Assembly: GCA_942159475.1 (NCBI GenBank)
Contig: OW804096.1
Coordinates: forward strand, 40,113,744-40,177,743
Direction of reading: 5' to 3'
Length of the DNA: 64,000 nt
From: Sthenelais limicola
Lineage: Eukaryota; Annelida; Polychaeta; Phyllodocida; Sigalionidae
Positions 1-16,711 of this stretch are shown in pieces. Positions within the stretch are counted from its first letter, which is position 1; every line of letters begins with the position of its first letter. The notes beneath the pieces are model-generated. The model was not told where the DNA came from, searched no databases, and was given only the letters and a program-made list of their open reading frames with translations. Made by a program: the position numbers and the translations under genes.

Positions 1-1185
1 TTGATCGGTAAACTAAAAGCGTGGGAGGAGAAGGTGGCAAATGGAAGGTGGATCAATTTTTGTTTTAAACCTTAAGAGATTAAATCCGATCAAATTGTGC
101 ACAAAATATTTGCATGAATATTCGGTTGTCCTTTAATTAATGAACTTGCACAACACACCCAGGATTCTATTTTTAAAAAAAATATATATACAAAATTGGA
201 AGAGGACACATCTGATTGATTGTAATTCATCATTTGACAAAGAGATAGATATAATATAGCACATGTCAATCTAGGCCGACATTTTATTTGGGAATTCTTT
301 CCTTCTATTTAAATTCAGGTTTATACATGGCTATTTTTAGATTTCAGTTTAGCATCTAATGTATCATTAATTTTGTACTGCTCTCGATTCCATAAAACCT
401 GATATTTGGGGTGGGGTGGGCGGGCCAAGTGAGATGTGGGGTATTTTTTTAAAAAATCAGCTTTAAGTTCAGCTCATACAGCTGGTCTTTCCCATGTGTC
501 AGTGGGAGGAGATGGAACTGCAACTATACCAGGATTCAAACCCAAAATATTCTCATCAGGCCTCTGAAGCTATACATCAAGAAATAGGGGAAGATGACTG
601 CAATATCTTCTAACTTTCACATACGTACATATATGTGCCCACCTTTCTACACACCAATGATTCCTCTAATGTGAACTAATGTGATCAACATTCTCAATTT
701 ATTTAGAACGCAGTATAAATATACATCCAAGCCCCAAGCATAGACCTCAGTCGACCTTCGTGGCCCAAACGCTACACAGACACTTCCACATATTAACATG
801 TCAACATATACACACAGCACAGCACCATCATTACAATAATAATACACCAGCATGAAACACATCCTTTGATAGCATTCCAACATTTTATGACTTTTTTCTT
901 ACACCTATTGAATTTTCCTTATGAAGTGGCCACAACCTGTGACCTTCTACTTGGGTCATTGACCTACTAGGTTCAAGTATTTAATAACATAATGATAAAG
1001 TGTCACATGCTTAATTATATGTAGATCACAGGCCAAGGAAAACATGCCCTGAATAGAGCGCAACGCTTTAGGAGGAAACATTAAGCCTTCTCAGGTAATA
1101 AATACTGTAGGTATGTACAGCAGTTTCCTGACTTTTCTCACACTATACCTATCTGTATATTACGCCTATGAAAATACATTCTTTC
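1..1185. other. AT-rich intergenic sequence, nothing recognised
   Basis: No open frame with recognisable protein similarity and no RNA gene could be seen on either strand. The longest frames are under 80 codons and show no conserved motif. A short G-rich tract lies near 408-424. Confidence 0.5.
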
Positions 1186-1346
1186 AGTCTAGGCTCAAAG
1201 CCTATCAGATCCCCTCAAACTAAGGGAAACTGATCACAAAATCCCATTAAACTCCTATTAGGACGGTAGTGGTGGGCCAACTCGAGGGCCAGGAAAGCCA
1301 TTGACTTACAGATCTTATCTCATCTGATAGGCTCTGAGCCTAGACT
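1186..1346. mobile_element. Short inverted-repeat element (MITE family A, copy 1)
   Basis: The element begins AGTCTAGGCTCAAAGCC and ends with the near-complement GGCTCTGAGCCTAGACT, giving terminal inverted repeats of about 25 bp around a ~110-bp core. The core contains a 'cctcaaactaagggaaa' motif shared with the copies at 8,249, 11,789, 12,340 and 13,280. There is no coding capacity, so it is a non-autonomous DNA transposon. No clear target duplication was found, and the superfamily is unknown. Confidence 0.7.
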
Positions 1347-4300
1347 ATCTTCCAGGTCTTCCAATTTGTACTGTACCTGCTTAAAACTAATGATAGGAAC
1401 TAATCTAAATGCATAAGGTTTTACTATATGAGATCCAGGTAATCATCAAAGTTCGGATAAAGACAGGTTGTGGTGCTACAAGAGCAGATTAATATTCATT
1501 TAGATCTCTATTCTAGACTAGCAACTCTTTACTTAGTCAAACTAAGAATTAGATAATTGTAAAACGATGTGAATGGATTAAAAGTAAGTGATAATAATTA
1601 ATCCCCTTTATCTCTCCCTCTGTATAAGGCTCTATGCCCCAGTTCTCCTACTTGTTTACCATGTATATTACTGTCAGGTCGTAGATAATGATCCATTCAG
1701 TGCAAACCTATCAACAAATCACTATATATTATACACACAATGTATAGAGCCATGGAACACTGTGGTCGGCCATAAAATGCCTTATTAAAATATCTTGAAA
1801 TAAGGTACAATGCAGTCGATGGTTCAAAGGGGAAGCCCCCCGGGGGTGGGTGGGGGTGGCGGGAGTACTAAGGGAACCCTTGATCAGAAATTGTGTTCAT
1901 CGTAGAACACACACAAGAATGGATTGTTTTTTAAAAGAAATATATCATTAAAATAACCTAAATCCCAACCAGATTTGTTTACTTAAATATAACATCTTAC
2001 ATGATTAAATTATGGGTACACCAATGTGGAACTTATCCCACTTGTCAATGGTCGGAACACAGAACCATTGGTTCGTTACGGTTCACCAGGTAAAACATAT
2101 AATGCACAAGGCTGTGAACTTGAATTTGAATGTAATGTGTAATCAAGACACGAGCCTGGTACAATTATAGCATACCTATACAATGAGTCAGGAGCTATGA
2201 ATTCTGTAGAAGAAATATTAAACTGAAGAGGTTATAAATTGTGATATAAGTGATGGTGTTGATTAACTATCCATTCAAGAAATGATCTGTGTGAGTGATC
2301 GAATTTTCTACTGTAATAAAACATTTGAAACCCTCAATTAATAGGAAAACTTAAAATTGTTTGAGATAAAAGAAAGATTGTTTGAAATAATCAAGGTATT
2401 GTGGAATTTGCCTGATAATGCATCAATCTAAATTGTCAAATAGTATTCCCATCTGTTTCCTTCGTAGGCATTGTTTTTAACTCTGTACTAAATCCTTTTA
2501 TTTTCAGAGTTGGTTACAATGTTGCTGTTCTGGAAGAACCTGCTTTGAGATGCACCGCAAAATAACCAGTACCTATTCATTACATTTGTTATCTTTATTA
2601 CAATTAAAAAGCTGATTTTCCGGACCCGTGTTCGCTATGAGATTGGAATCCAAAACTACACAACACCTCGCAGATATCTATCAATCACAGAACTATCCCA
2701 GAAATACAGGGAGCTTACTCGTTACGCTCCACAACACATGTGAAAAATGAATGCTCCTGTTTTTATTTACTTCTGCAAGCTACATGTTGTCACTGTCTTA
2801 TTTATAGCTCATGTCCATTTGAATACATTGTGTGGACAATAATAATTGTGCATGAGATGACATGTTTCATGTAATTCTATTACATGTATTTCAATAGCCA
2901 AGAATTTGTATCCATTTATACACGATATTTACATTAAGTTTGTTCGTTCATTAGCCTAATCTTAAGGTTATTAAGTGTAAGAGGTCGGGCGCTTATTGAT
3001 AGAACAGAATAAGCAATCCCGTTTATACCTAGTGTCCACAATAGGTGAATAATGATCTGCTGAAAGATTTACCTCAACAGAATCTGAGCCTCTATCAATC
3101 ATAAAACTTCCTGAGCTCCGGTGAACATTATCAAATAGGCAACAAATATTATAATCGGGTGGAAGAAAACAACTTCTGAATCATTTAACAGTTAAAAATT
3201 AATTTGATGTGGGATTTTTTAGAATAGAATTTGTATAATAAGATTCAGAGAAATTAATACAAACCTTCTAAAATTAAACTGTTAAATTTGCAACAAAAAT
3301 AAAGAGATTATATGATGATGACTGAAATAATGAATGTGAAGGCCTACTTAAAAGCAGGTCAATAAAAGGTGTAAAGTACTTTAGTTGTCCAACATAATCA
3401 GCACATTATCGTAAGTAAATGAGAGAGAAATTGAATGGTGCTCGGTCAAGTAGCAACTACCAAAACAACAATTCACATAATCATCATGACCATTCGCCGA
3501 TAAGTACAATAGGGGATTTGCATAGCCGCGATTTTGAATCTTGATTCGCATGGAATTATGGGACTAATGCCTAAATGGTACAGTATAAAATCTATAGAAA
3601 ACATGTCATGTTCAGCATGGTATATTTGTCAGGGCTCTTATGTCAATATCCACGAGTTACATATGGTTCTTCCATAACATAGTCCTCTATAATATCCCAT
3701 CATGCATTTGGTGTTCATAGATCATTTATAAAGCTATAATATTGGGGAAAACATTCTTGCAAATTTCGATAAAAATGTTGCCAAATATGGAATGTCAGAT
3801 TTCATCAGAATCCACCCCAAGATGCATTGTAACATACATGCACAGTGGCCCATGCAAATCCCATATTGTAAACACAGTAAGGGATAAGTAATTTTGTAAT
3901 CTTGAATAAGACCTCAGGATTGTAATAAACAACTTGACATGAATCCATGTTATCACCTTTCTTGTTAAATGATATGGCTATCTTGTTGAGGTGTATATCA
4001 CTCATGACTAAAGAGACCCGAGTATAGCAATTTATCGCGCCTCCTAAAATGGCTGTCTTGCTTATATTATAATGATTTCATGCAACTCTTGTCTAAATTC
4101 CATAAATGATAAAGGCAGTGGGAACTCTAGAATAAGGTCACGAACCAGATCCTAGGGTATTGAACCACTATCATTTGAGGTAGAAGCTTTGTCCTTTTAA
4201 TTTGTGGGCTATTTTTTAAGCCATTTGGTTCCAAATTCATCTGTTAGAAATGGACCTTTGCGCTTTCCTCTCCGGTTCCATTTTTAGCTTTTCCTACTAT

Positions 4301-7300
4301 AGTATTGTTATAAATTGAGGGCTTCAATGTATATCAGATTATAGGCTACTTAGATATCTCTTGTCCACTCTCCTTCTCCAACTCTACCTCCCTCTCCATC
4401 TAAATATCTCTTCTCACTTTCTCTCCCTCCCTCCCCGCTTCTCTACATCGTTCCTCCCTCCCTCTGCTTCTCCATCTCCCTCCTCCTCCACCTCCCGACC
4501 CCGCCCCTGCCTATACACGCACCGCATCCCACCTGTTACGTTCTCTCTGCTCCTGCAGTTAGGTAAGATCCACCAAGTTACCTGAATATCACGGAGACGG
4601 GCATATAAACACCATTAACCTCATTTTACAGTGTCAGATTCCTTCTCTTGCTACTCCTGCTGCAGTGTACTTCACCAAAACAAGGCTCCAGGCCTGGGCA
4701 GAGGCAAATCTAAACTTAATTGATCCTGTTTTTAATTGCACAGTTTCTTTCACAGGTGTTCTGGGTTAAATAATAGGGGACTTGCATATTCCACTTCTGT
4801 CTATTACAGAGCATACTGGGATGGTTTCAGTTCAAATCTGACATACCAATACATAATATATGGCGAAACTTTTATGGACAAAAAATGGGCAGAATACTCT
4901 CGCTAATAGGCTTGGTTGTATTCACCATGAATAAATCCATGACATTCAAATGCATGATGGGAGGGATGAAAATCCATGCGATAACACTGACCTATAGATC
5001 TACATGTCAACACTGATAAATAATCCATGCTATACGCAGTTCTAATTGTTTTCCATAATGTTTACCCTGACAAACAACTCCCATAGTTTCATGTGAATCA
5101 AGACGGTGCATATAAGTCCCCTATTGATCCAGTTTTAAGTGAACTTCCCATATTTTTAATTACAGTGCAATCGATATGTGGGAAAGAAAGCTGCACCCTC
5201 AGCATGTTTCAATCGAAACATAAAATGTCCTTTTACAAGTTTTTAGTGCATTCTTTTACTGCCCATCTGACTATAAATCTGTCAATTTAAAATATATATA
5301 GAGAGAGATTTTGCCATGTTCTACGTGGTTTGGGCCAGATTTTTGCTATTTCTGCACATATATGTGGTGATATCTTACGTTATTATTTCTGAGACTTCAC
5401 ACCCTCTTGCCTATGTCCGTTATTGCCAATCTGAGGGATGCGTCCAGAAAATCAGGACAAAAATCCCCCAACTGTCCAAAAAATATTTCAAAAATCTTAT
5501 GAATTCCTCTGACATTCTCGTCTACAAATTTCAAGAGAAATATTGCGGAATAAGAAATGGAAATGACGTAAATATTGATGTAGGGGGAAAACATCGAAGA
5601 TATGAATGACGATATTGGACTTATTCGTCCTTTTCGATATCAAACTTCTGATTGAAACTTTGGCACTAAGAATCATATTATGTACGAATTGCGAAAAACA
5701 TTTTATTTTCCTTTTCGCTGAGGATGCAGTTTCAATCTAAACGACTCAGATGTCTCTGATAAGCAGGAAAGAATTTCACTTATGTCGCTAGGACAATTAT
5801 ACAAAGATATGATCTTTGTCAGTATTTCCAAAGATATCATTATGTCTGAACTACGAAACGCACACCATTCATATAATATAGAAAAGGGAGCGGGTATAAC
5901 TGTCCATAATGGCGACGTTTTCCAGATAACTATTATTTGCGTCATGGGATTTCAGAACGTTTGACATATTATTGTTTAGCATCAACTCAACTACTCAAAA
6001 CGCATTTACAAACAAGCCATCTCGTATGTAGTGGTGTGAGTGAAATCATAGCCAAGGAGTGATTTAATGATCCAACCTTACACATATTAAGCCGCAGGGC
6101 TATTTATAGGTAGATCCTTGAGCTTGTTGTGCGTATGTATGTAAGTACGCAATAGACTAATACAAAACCCCAACCTTATCAAATAACCTATCTGTCTTAG
6201 GGAGGATATTTTGTACCACTACATCCAGGCTTCCCCATTCATAACATTATACGGTTAGCTCCACCAAGAAGTTTATAATCATGTATGATCAGGAAACATA
6301 GCGGAGGGGAATTCAAGTCAGTTCGAATCTCAATGTTAAAAGACTAATCATTTGTTTTATACGTCGTTCGCTTTGCGGTGCAACTACTGATCTGAGATAA
6401 CGCTCAAGATCTACGTGACGTCATAATCTAAGACGGATTAATTACCACAGAACGTTCACGTACAGGATTAGCTAGGATTATCAGTAACTATTATCATAGA
6501 TACTTCACTAGTAGGGTACTCTAGTATTGACCACATTTTTTTATATAAAAAAAATAAGACTAATCACTTGCTTTAATTAATCTTCGATCTTTTATTAAAC
6601 CGAAATTTTAAAGAAAAAGATCTATCCTATTAGAATCACTACTTAACTTAATATTAGAGTCAATCACCCAAGACTATTATAATACATCAGTGTATGGGAA
6701 GCACTATACCTGCACTATGGCCCGTCTTTGGAGATGAGGAGTCTACAATTTTAACTGAAGAGGGGGACAAGCAATTCCGGTCAAAAGTGGGGTTGTCTTG
6801 AGCTTCTACTTCCCCAAACAGGTCCTATCAAGGGAGCTCGATAATAACGAATTTCTCTTTCTTTTTTTATCTTCATATTTTATTTTCATCCTTTATCTTA
6901 TTTTATTTTTTATCTTCTTATTTTTTTAAGAGGAAGGGGAGGGGAGGAGACAAAAGACAAGAAAGACAGATTGTGTAGAAGATTGTGGATTGAAAAGTGA
7001 ACAATATTGTGGAATGATCCTCAGCAGCGGGTAAACATATATCTCACTGTCTCTTGGTGATAAACATGGTGTCATCACACTTTTTTCCCATCAATATAAA
7101 CACTCCCATCAGATCAAAATATCATGCTAATCTCAAACAATTCTTCTAGAATTTCGGATATATATAGCTATAAGCTTTAATTATAAACAGTCCCTGGGAT
7201 CAAATCTAGAATGTTTTTTTAGGTTTTAAAAGGTGAAAGGGAAAGGTTTTGAGGTGGTGTGAAGCCAAGAGCATCAGCTACACGACCCTAAAAGTTCACC

Positions 7301-8248
7301 CATATTCTCCTCTCCGCACCTCCCATCCACCCACTTTCCACTGCTACCCTTTCTGTACTTAATTGTTCTTGTTCCTTCGCGACACCCCTAAACGTTCTAG
7401 AAACGTCCAGGCCACATGGTGGTCCTTTGGCAACGCCACAAATCATTAGAACCTAGATTGGAGTCAGATTACAGTAAGGAGCCACGACCTACACCTATGA
7501 GCTTGGCTCTATAATATCACACTGCCAATGCCAATGGGAGGATGTATAATATATTCCTCCTACCGCGATGGACCCATGTATAAGTCATATTATATCAAAT
7601 CTTAGTAAAAAAAAAAGTATATCGCATTTAAAAGAGGGCTGGATGATGTCCATGGTGATGAATATGTTTTGTTTTTACGTGAGATTGTTATGAAAAGGCG
7701 TTAGCTGCGTACTTTATTTTATCAGTCTTTTCCTTTCATATAAAAGATCCCATGTAAAGAATAGAGTATTAGATGTGCTGAGAAAGGGTGGCAATGGGAC
7801 CCGAATCCGAAGCTAGAAATACATCTAGGTAAGATCTGCCAGGAGGTATTTGGCAAATTCCGAACCTCTAATGATTCGCCAGTTAAAATTTAGGAACCAG
7901 TGGATGGACCGTCCCCTACTATGAATGAGATGTAATGCCATGCTATCTTGTTTTCAGTCTGAATTTAATCTAAGTTAATTTTATTTTTTAAAGTCTGGGT
8001 CAATTGCCAGACTTTGATTCGGGGGTTTCGAACATTAGTGTGGGGCTATTTATTTAACTGCCTGACATGTCTAGACATTTTTCGTTTATTTTCTCAATGT
8101 CAGCTTCCTACTGTGGGACTTAAAAGAGGCAGGAAGAAGGTTGGTTGATCACTAAAAGAATGAAAATAAAAAAGCTAAGAGGAAACCTTAGAGTAAAGGG
8201 AAAGAGAAACACACAAGATGGGAATTCGTGTGGGGAATATAGAGAAAC
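1347..8248. other. Long gene-poor stretch
   Basis: I see no convincing gene in these 6.9 kb. A pyrimidine-rich tract (about 4,360-4,560) gives serine/proline-rich low-complexity frames that are not believable proteins. A 97-codon frame at 5,316-5,609 (plus) has a hydrophobic start but no family resemblance. A full CRE octamer TGACGTCA lies at 6,416-6,423 without an evident promoter around it. Confidence 0.45.
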
Positions 8249-8457
8249 AGTCCAGGTCCAAACGCTCAGATCAGATAAGAATGGTATGTCAGTGACTGGA
8301 CGCCTACTGCGCTTGTGGCTTTCCTGGCCCTGGGGTTGGCAGCTTGATGGGATTTTGAGGTACCGTATGAATGGGATTCTAATGGTATCTTGCGGTTTGA
8401 AGCCTCAGTTCCCTTTCCCTCAGTTTGAAGGGACTCTCTCAACTTAGAGCCTAGACT
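8249..8457 (+). mobile_element. MITE family A, copy 2
   Basis: The copy starts AGTCCAGGTCCAAACG and ends GAGCCTAGACT. It carries the family core: an ATCTGATC-type motif near the left end, 'gactggacgcctactgcgc', and 'cagtttgaagggactctctcaac' near the right end. It lies in the opposite orientation to the copies at 11,789 and 13,280. No coding capacity. Confidence 0.7.
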
Positions 8458-8489
8458 GAATAGAGAAAGAGGAAGGGGAGGAGAGGAGA

Positions 8490-8591
8490 GAGGGTGCTAC
8501 AATTGATGGGGGAGCATGAACACCCAGAAAACGCCATCAAGAGGGTGCTACAAAAGATGGGAGAGCATGAACGCCCAGAAAACGCCGCTCT
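8490..8591 (+). repeat. 51-bp tandem duplication
   Basis: Two head-to-tail copies of a 51-bp unit beginning GAGGGTGCTACAA, at 8,490 and 8,541. The length is a multiple of three, so a plus-strand frame repeats a 17-residue segment (MGEHE.PENA). No protein family is recognisable and coding is not claimed. Confidence 0.8.
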
Positions 8592-8994
8592 GCGCGCCTA
8601 TTTATGGCAGAACGCAGAAGCGCGCGCTCCTCTCCACACCTGTTGTGGGACGCCCTATAACAGAGGTCACATTTAGGTCACGGTCAGCTGGGGTCAATCT
8701 GAGGTCACATACCAGTGGATGTATGTATGCTCGGTCCGCATGGCCAGCGCGGCCGGAGAGACGGGTGGTAGGCACGGTGGCAGCAGAGAGGTGATGTGCA
8801 CACACACCTCAAAATCTGGACAGAAAATCGTGCCAAACGTATATGAGTGTTGAACTACCCACTACCTTTATATATTGGGTATTAGTTTTTGTATTATTAT
8901 TATTTGAATTATTTTACACTCAAGTGGCGTATATGATGTATCTAATGCCAAAGATGGATACTAGTTTTTCAACTAGACTCTGCATCACTTGAGT

Positions 8995-11788
<2,794 letters not shown>

Positions 11789-11996
11789 AGTCTAGGCCCA
11801 AAGATGAGAGTCCCTTCAAACGCAGGGAAAGCCTCTCGCCTCAAACCGCCAAGTACCATTATAATCCCATTATGACCGCAAAATGACATTATATTTCCAT
11901 TAGAACGCCTAGTCTTACGCCAGAAAACTGAATAGCGAAGTAGGCGTCCAATCACTGAGATATCATTTTTATCTGATCTGAGGGTTTGCAACCCAG
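11789..11996 (-). mobile_element. MITE family A, copy 3
   Basis: The left end is AGTCTAGGCCCAAAG. The internal order (gagagtcccttcaaac, cctcaaaccgccaagta, taggcgtccaatcactgag, atctgatctgag) matches the copy at 13,280 nearly throughout. The right end decays (GGGTTTGCAACCC), so the boundary is approximate. Confidence 0.7.
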
Positions 11997-12339
11997 CGAG
12001 TTGCCTCGAAAAAAAACTTGATATTAAATCACCTTACTGCTAACCAGGTGAGTATCAGGTAAGTAAACGTCTTTAAATATCCTATATCTTGTCAACTATA
12101 TATTTTGTCAAAACAAAGCCATCATAAATGGAACCTTCGCAGAAGATTAAAATTAAATCAGATTCTGGGAAGGCAGTTGCGATGGATAAAAATTCAATAT
12201 TAATGCAATTATTTTAAAATGCAATTACTTCTCAATCGTCTTTATTTAAACGATGGAAAATATCAAAACATATATAGATGCTATTATATCCCGAATAACA
12301 GATATATATATATGGACAGTGGTACACATGGATACATAT

Positions 12340-12429
12340 TCTGTTTTGGAAATAATGATATTTTGCGGTGGTTTGGAGCCAAAGGTTTTCCCTGTTTGGA
12401 GGGACTCTCTCAACGCTGAGCCTACACTG
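12340..12429 (+). mobile_element. MITE family A, copy 4 (one end only)
   Basis: Only the right part of the element is recognisable: TTTTGCGGTGGTTTGGAGCC, then GGAGGGACTCTCTCAACGCT and a terminal GAGCCTACACT. It matches the right half of the copy at 8,249 in the same orientation. The left boundary is not defined. Confidence 0.6.
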
Positions 12430-13279
12430 TGTACAATTTTGCCATTTGGGGAACTAAATTTCCAACAATGCGTCGGGAATAACCGCTCAAAATGGCGTTA
12501 GATTATATCGCCTATATATTACAAATATGCCCCTAATACTACGTAACTTCACGCATGAGCAAAGACCAATCCCTAATCCTTAAACTTACATACGTTAACA
12601 ATGCGTAGTCAACAATACGAACTGAAATGAGCGCTGCGTATTAACAACGGGGATTACACATTGTGCATCAAAGGTAGTTTCATAACTTTGCCCGTTATTT
12701 ATGGCATATCGATTACAACTTAAACACATGTGACTTCTAGCCAATTGTGTTGCGTTCTTCGGAAATAATCACTCCATATGGCTCGGTTCAATTCGACCCA
12801 ATCCAATTGAAGAGATTAAAAAAGGGTAAGGATGATTCCATTCAGTTTCCAGCAATAAATTATGAAATGTTTTTATCTCAATATCAATACTATTCAGTGA
12901 CCTGTTTTTAAGTGACTTGACTCCCTCTCAAGTCGTACATAAGGAGTTACAAAATATGCTGGAAAAAAGCTATAGAAATCCACGATAAAAGGCTGACTGG
13001 TCCGGTTGAAAATATGTCTCTCATGCTCATATTTTAACCTAGTTAAGGGAAGGAAAGAAGTCAGACCAACGACAGGTCATAACAAAGGCTTTTTCACATA
13101 ACTTCCCTTTGAAGTTTATGCTAATGGAGAGTCTGGAATCTTTTTGAAGTCATCTCTTTATATTATATTCCTTTATAGAGAATTTTAACATTGACAACTT
13201 CATTTTCGATTCAGCATAACTTTTAAATTTCCTGACAAGCTCGATAGATGTTTACTCGATGGCTGAAGCGGAAAAAGTG

Positions 13280-13461
13280 AGTCTAGGCTCAAAGTTGAGA
13301 TTCCCTTCAAACTGAGGGAAAGCCCCTCGCTCCAAACCGCTAAGTGCCATTACAATTCCATTGAGACCGCCAAGTCCTGGGCACGGAAACCCATCAGCGC
13401 AGTAGCGTCCAATCACTAAGTTGCCATTCTTATCTGATCTGAGAGGCTTTGGGACTAGACT
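13280..13461 (-). mobile_element. MITE family A, copy 5
   Basis: The left terminus is AGTCTAGGCTCAAAG and the right terminus is CTTTGGGACTAGACT, giving well-matched inverted repeats. The 182-bp body shares its internal motifs with copy 3. The flanks read ..agtg/gtgctgg, so a 3-bp GTG duplication is possible but not demonstrated. Confidence 0.75.
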
Positions 13462-16400
13462 GTGCTGGAAAATCAATGGTTCTCCTGGGGTAAGGTAGAA
13501 AATTAAGCTAAGAAAAGTTTCACAAGGTGGACAGATGATTGATATACAATATCTATGAAACCTAATTCATGAATAGAACCTAAGAAAGAATGTTTATTTG
13601 TGGTAAAATTAACAGCACTTGGTAAAAGTAACAAGGTTAGTTGAGAGTAACTTTAGTGATATGAGATAAAATACTACGATCTCATCATTTGAATCAAACG
13701 TTCAAATCGAAATCCAAGGAAATCTACCACATTGGTGGTGAAATTGAGAATATATTTAATGAGCACCAGGTTTAGTTGAGAATAGAATCGATATGATGTA
13801 ACATTACGATGACGTGAATAAACAAGTTTAAATCTATATAAACAAGTACAGGTGGATACGTAGGTGGTAAGGATAGTGGAGTGACTACGTAGTCCAATAA
13901 GGACAGCCACGCATCCACACAAAGCGTGGTATAGAGTAAAGGGAGATCTGTTGCGTAACGTTATCATCAGTGTGGTTACACAGCCTTGCCCAATACCAGA
14001 GTCGCTGTTATCATCAAGCCACGTAAGTGGAGAAACAGACCCAGAAGTGACGCAAGATGGGCGTCTTTTGCTTATAAATACAATTATATTCTGCATATAT
14101 TTTGCTTGATCTTAAGGGTAATATCCAAGTCTATATTACTCGATTTGCTATAATAGAGCTATTGGAAATATTAGAACATCTTTTCACATTAAAAAATGCG
14201 ATTATGAAAGCTTTCATAGATTACTGTGTAATTCGGGAGGAGACTGGAACACTCAAAGTCAAATAAAGAATTCTTTTAAGTGAATTATATTTTTAATGTG
14301 CTTTCCTTCTGCTAAGTTTAGAGTATACTTTTGACCCAAGAGGAATGTTGTGATAACCTCAAAAACCTTTAACTCGTTGAGAATGTTTACATCTCAACGT
14401 TTAGATACTGAAAGAATTAAAGCCCTGTCATTTTCTAACCAGCCTTCTCAAACTTAAACCCAAGAAAAATAAATCGTTGAAATAATCAGATATTGGGGGA
14501 AAATTTCTTTGAAAGCTAAACCTAATGATTGCGGTTATGTATTCAACTAAACCCAGTGACAACACATTCCGCAAATATGATCAACCAGCTGATGACATCT
14601 AAATATGCTCTCAGTCAATAAGATTAGCTGTTTCCTACACTTTCTACATAAATAATATACAGCCTTGACCCACATCTCCAGCGAAATCAGCTGCTGGTGT
14701 TCAAAAAAATATATTTACCAGAGATTTACGATACAGGTTTTATATTACATACTCTTGGTAGAAAGGGAACTACGCTTTAGCATTCACGAATTATATCCAG
14801 TGGTAGGGCATGTTTGCGTGCCCTAAACCCATACACAACATACCAGAAGGGTGACTCACCAACCCTTTCAAAGTGAAAGATCTATACCCTAAAGGGCAAG
14901 GTCAAAAGGCTTGGAAAGCGGTTTAAAAAGTCCAATTCCCAACTTAATAGTTTAAAATTGTCTTTTCAGGAATTCGTTTTCGGGGGTATTTTGTCAAGCA
15001 GTTTAAATAAAGCCTTTGGTTCAAGTCAAGAACTGCTTTGAGGGGGGTGGGCTTATGACACCATTCTCGGTCAATCTATACACATAATTATCGTGGTGAC
15101 AATATAATACACTTTATCTATAAATTAATATGTCTTAGGCCAAAGAAATAAGTGTACCTGCTGTTTACCTTAGAAACTGCATTTGAATTGAATTGAAAAA
15201 TTGCTTATTTGCCAAAGATAAACGTACATACGAGAGTTGACAAGCTTGTGGAAATGTCATTGATGACGTAAAATAAATCATCATTGTTTACCTCTCCTCG
15301 GGGACTATTATGGTTAGTAAGTTTCTTTAAATGGATATTTATATCTTTATAAATTAACAATTTCTTAAGGAGTTGCACAAGGGTATCCTCTAGGACAAAA
15401 CAGGAACACATGCATCTTTATAACAATTTCTTACGGTATTGCACAAGGTCAAGAGTATCTGCTTGGACAAAACATGCTTACCAATATATGCATAAGCTAG
15501 CCAAACCCTGTTATTAATGTCTTTCTTTAAATGAGTAATAAATGTCAAGCCGAGTTATAGTGAAATTACCCGGTTTCAAAAGCCACATAAAATACATTGA
15601 TACACATGTATAACAAAATGAGAATACCAAAAACCCAAACGAAATCAAAATTATCGAATAACCAAGAAGTTGAGTCCAGATCAAAACAGATGCTTGAATT
15701 TCAAAATAATAGTAACCTGATCTGAGCAAAACAATTCGACATCCTGAATGAATGATGTTTTTATTCCCTAAAACATTGTATTTAAAGTGTCGTACAGTCG
15801 ATAATTTGATACCGATAGTATCAATAATATTGTGGTCCATAAAATAAGCAATTTGTAAGTTTTTGTAAATTCGTAGTCATGATCTCAACTTCGACGTAAA
15901 CAAACTCGATGTGCATAAAGTTCCCAAACCAAATTGTAAATTTATGATAATGAGTGTGAGTTGGGGGGGGGGGGGGGGTCACGAGAGGACCCGCAGAAAT
16001 GTTAATTTTATAACTTAAATAGTTAACAAGCTCTAAGGAAATAGGCAATAAAATCAACAACTTGAGTTACCCTATTCATAATCTACAACTCTTCAGATTG
16101 TCAAGCTGTTGACAATTTCCACTAGCAAAACTTTACAAAATTAGAGATTAAATCTTTTTCACCATTATTCTTTTAACCAGCACACAGTATACACCTCTAT
16201 CAAGTCATAAGAAATGGACTGTAGGATCCGACTAACATGGAGTCTATTGTAGCACTCATTCGCTGACTTTCACAGAAACCTCTCACAAAGCCGCAACTTT
16301 CTCCTCCCAGACGATGGAATATGAATAGTTATGGATCAGCAATATCTATCCATCACAGCTTTCCCATTCAACCCGCCACAAACACCTCGTACCATCAGCA

Positions 16401-16649
16401 CAAGACTACACTCTATCCAAATACAGGCTACACTTGTGAATGCTGTCTTGTATTGCCAATAACATCTTTTCCATAATAACAGAGATCAGAAGAAGCTAGT
16501 AGATATTCAGATAAATCACAAATGGAAGATTTCATTTGTTACTCATAACTTGAATGCCTCTGAAAGATTCCCATTTGCATACACTTGTTATGTAATGAAA
16601 ACCAGCGGGTGGTAATGATGTAAAGTACATCCATCTGTATAAATTGTAA
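13462..16649. other. Gene-poor sequence with an unassigned 140-codon frame
   Basis: A minus-strand open frame at 13,674-14,096 (140 codons) is longer than its neighbours but shows no recognised family, signal peptide or splice context. Other frames here are under 110 codons. A G homopolymer sits near 15,963-15,978. Confidence 0.35.
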
Positions 16650-16711
16650 AGACTCACTTCAAATCTCAATTCCCTTTTGAGTTGTACAGAAGGGAATACT
16701 TTAGTGAGTCT
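16650..16711 (+). other. Imperfect 62-nt hairpin
   Basis: The left arm reads AGACTCACTTC..AATTCCCTTT. The right arm, read as reverse complement, is AGACTCACTAAAG.ATTCCCTTCT. They pair over roughly 25 nt with internal bulges around a ~9-nt loop (GAGTTGTAC). The shape resembles a microRNA-type hairpin or a tiny inverted repeat. Expression cannot be judged from sequence. Confidence 0.35.

Noticed and set aside
496..570. tRNA-like B-box (GGGTTTGAATCCTGG on the minus strand)
   Set aside because: No matching A-box or cloverleaf arms could be built around it.
5316..5609. 97-codon frame with hydrophobic N-terminus
   Set aside because: No family resemblance, no splice or promoter context, and an opposite-strand frame of similar size overlaps it. 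Not enough to call a gene.
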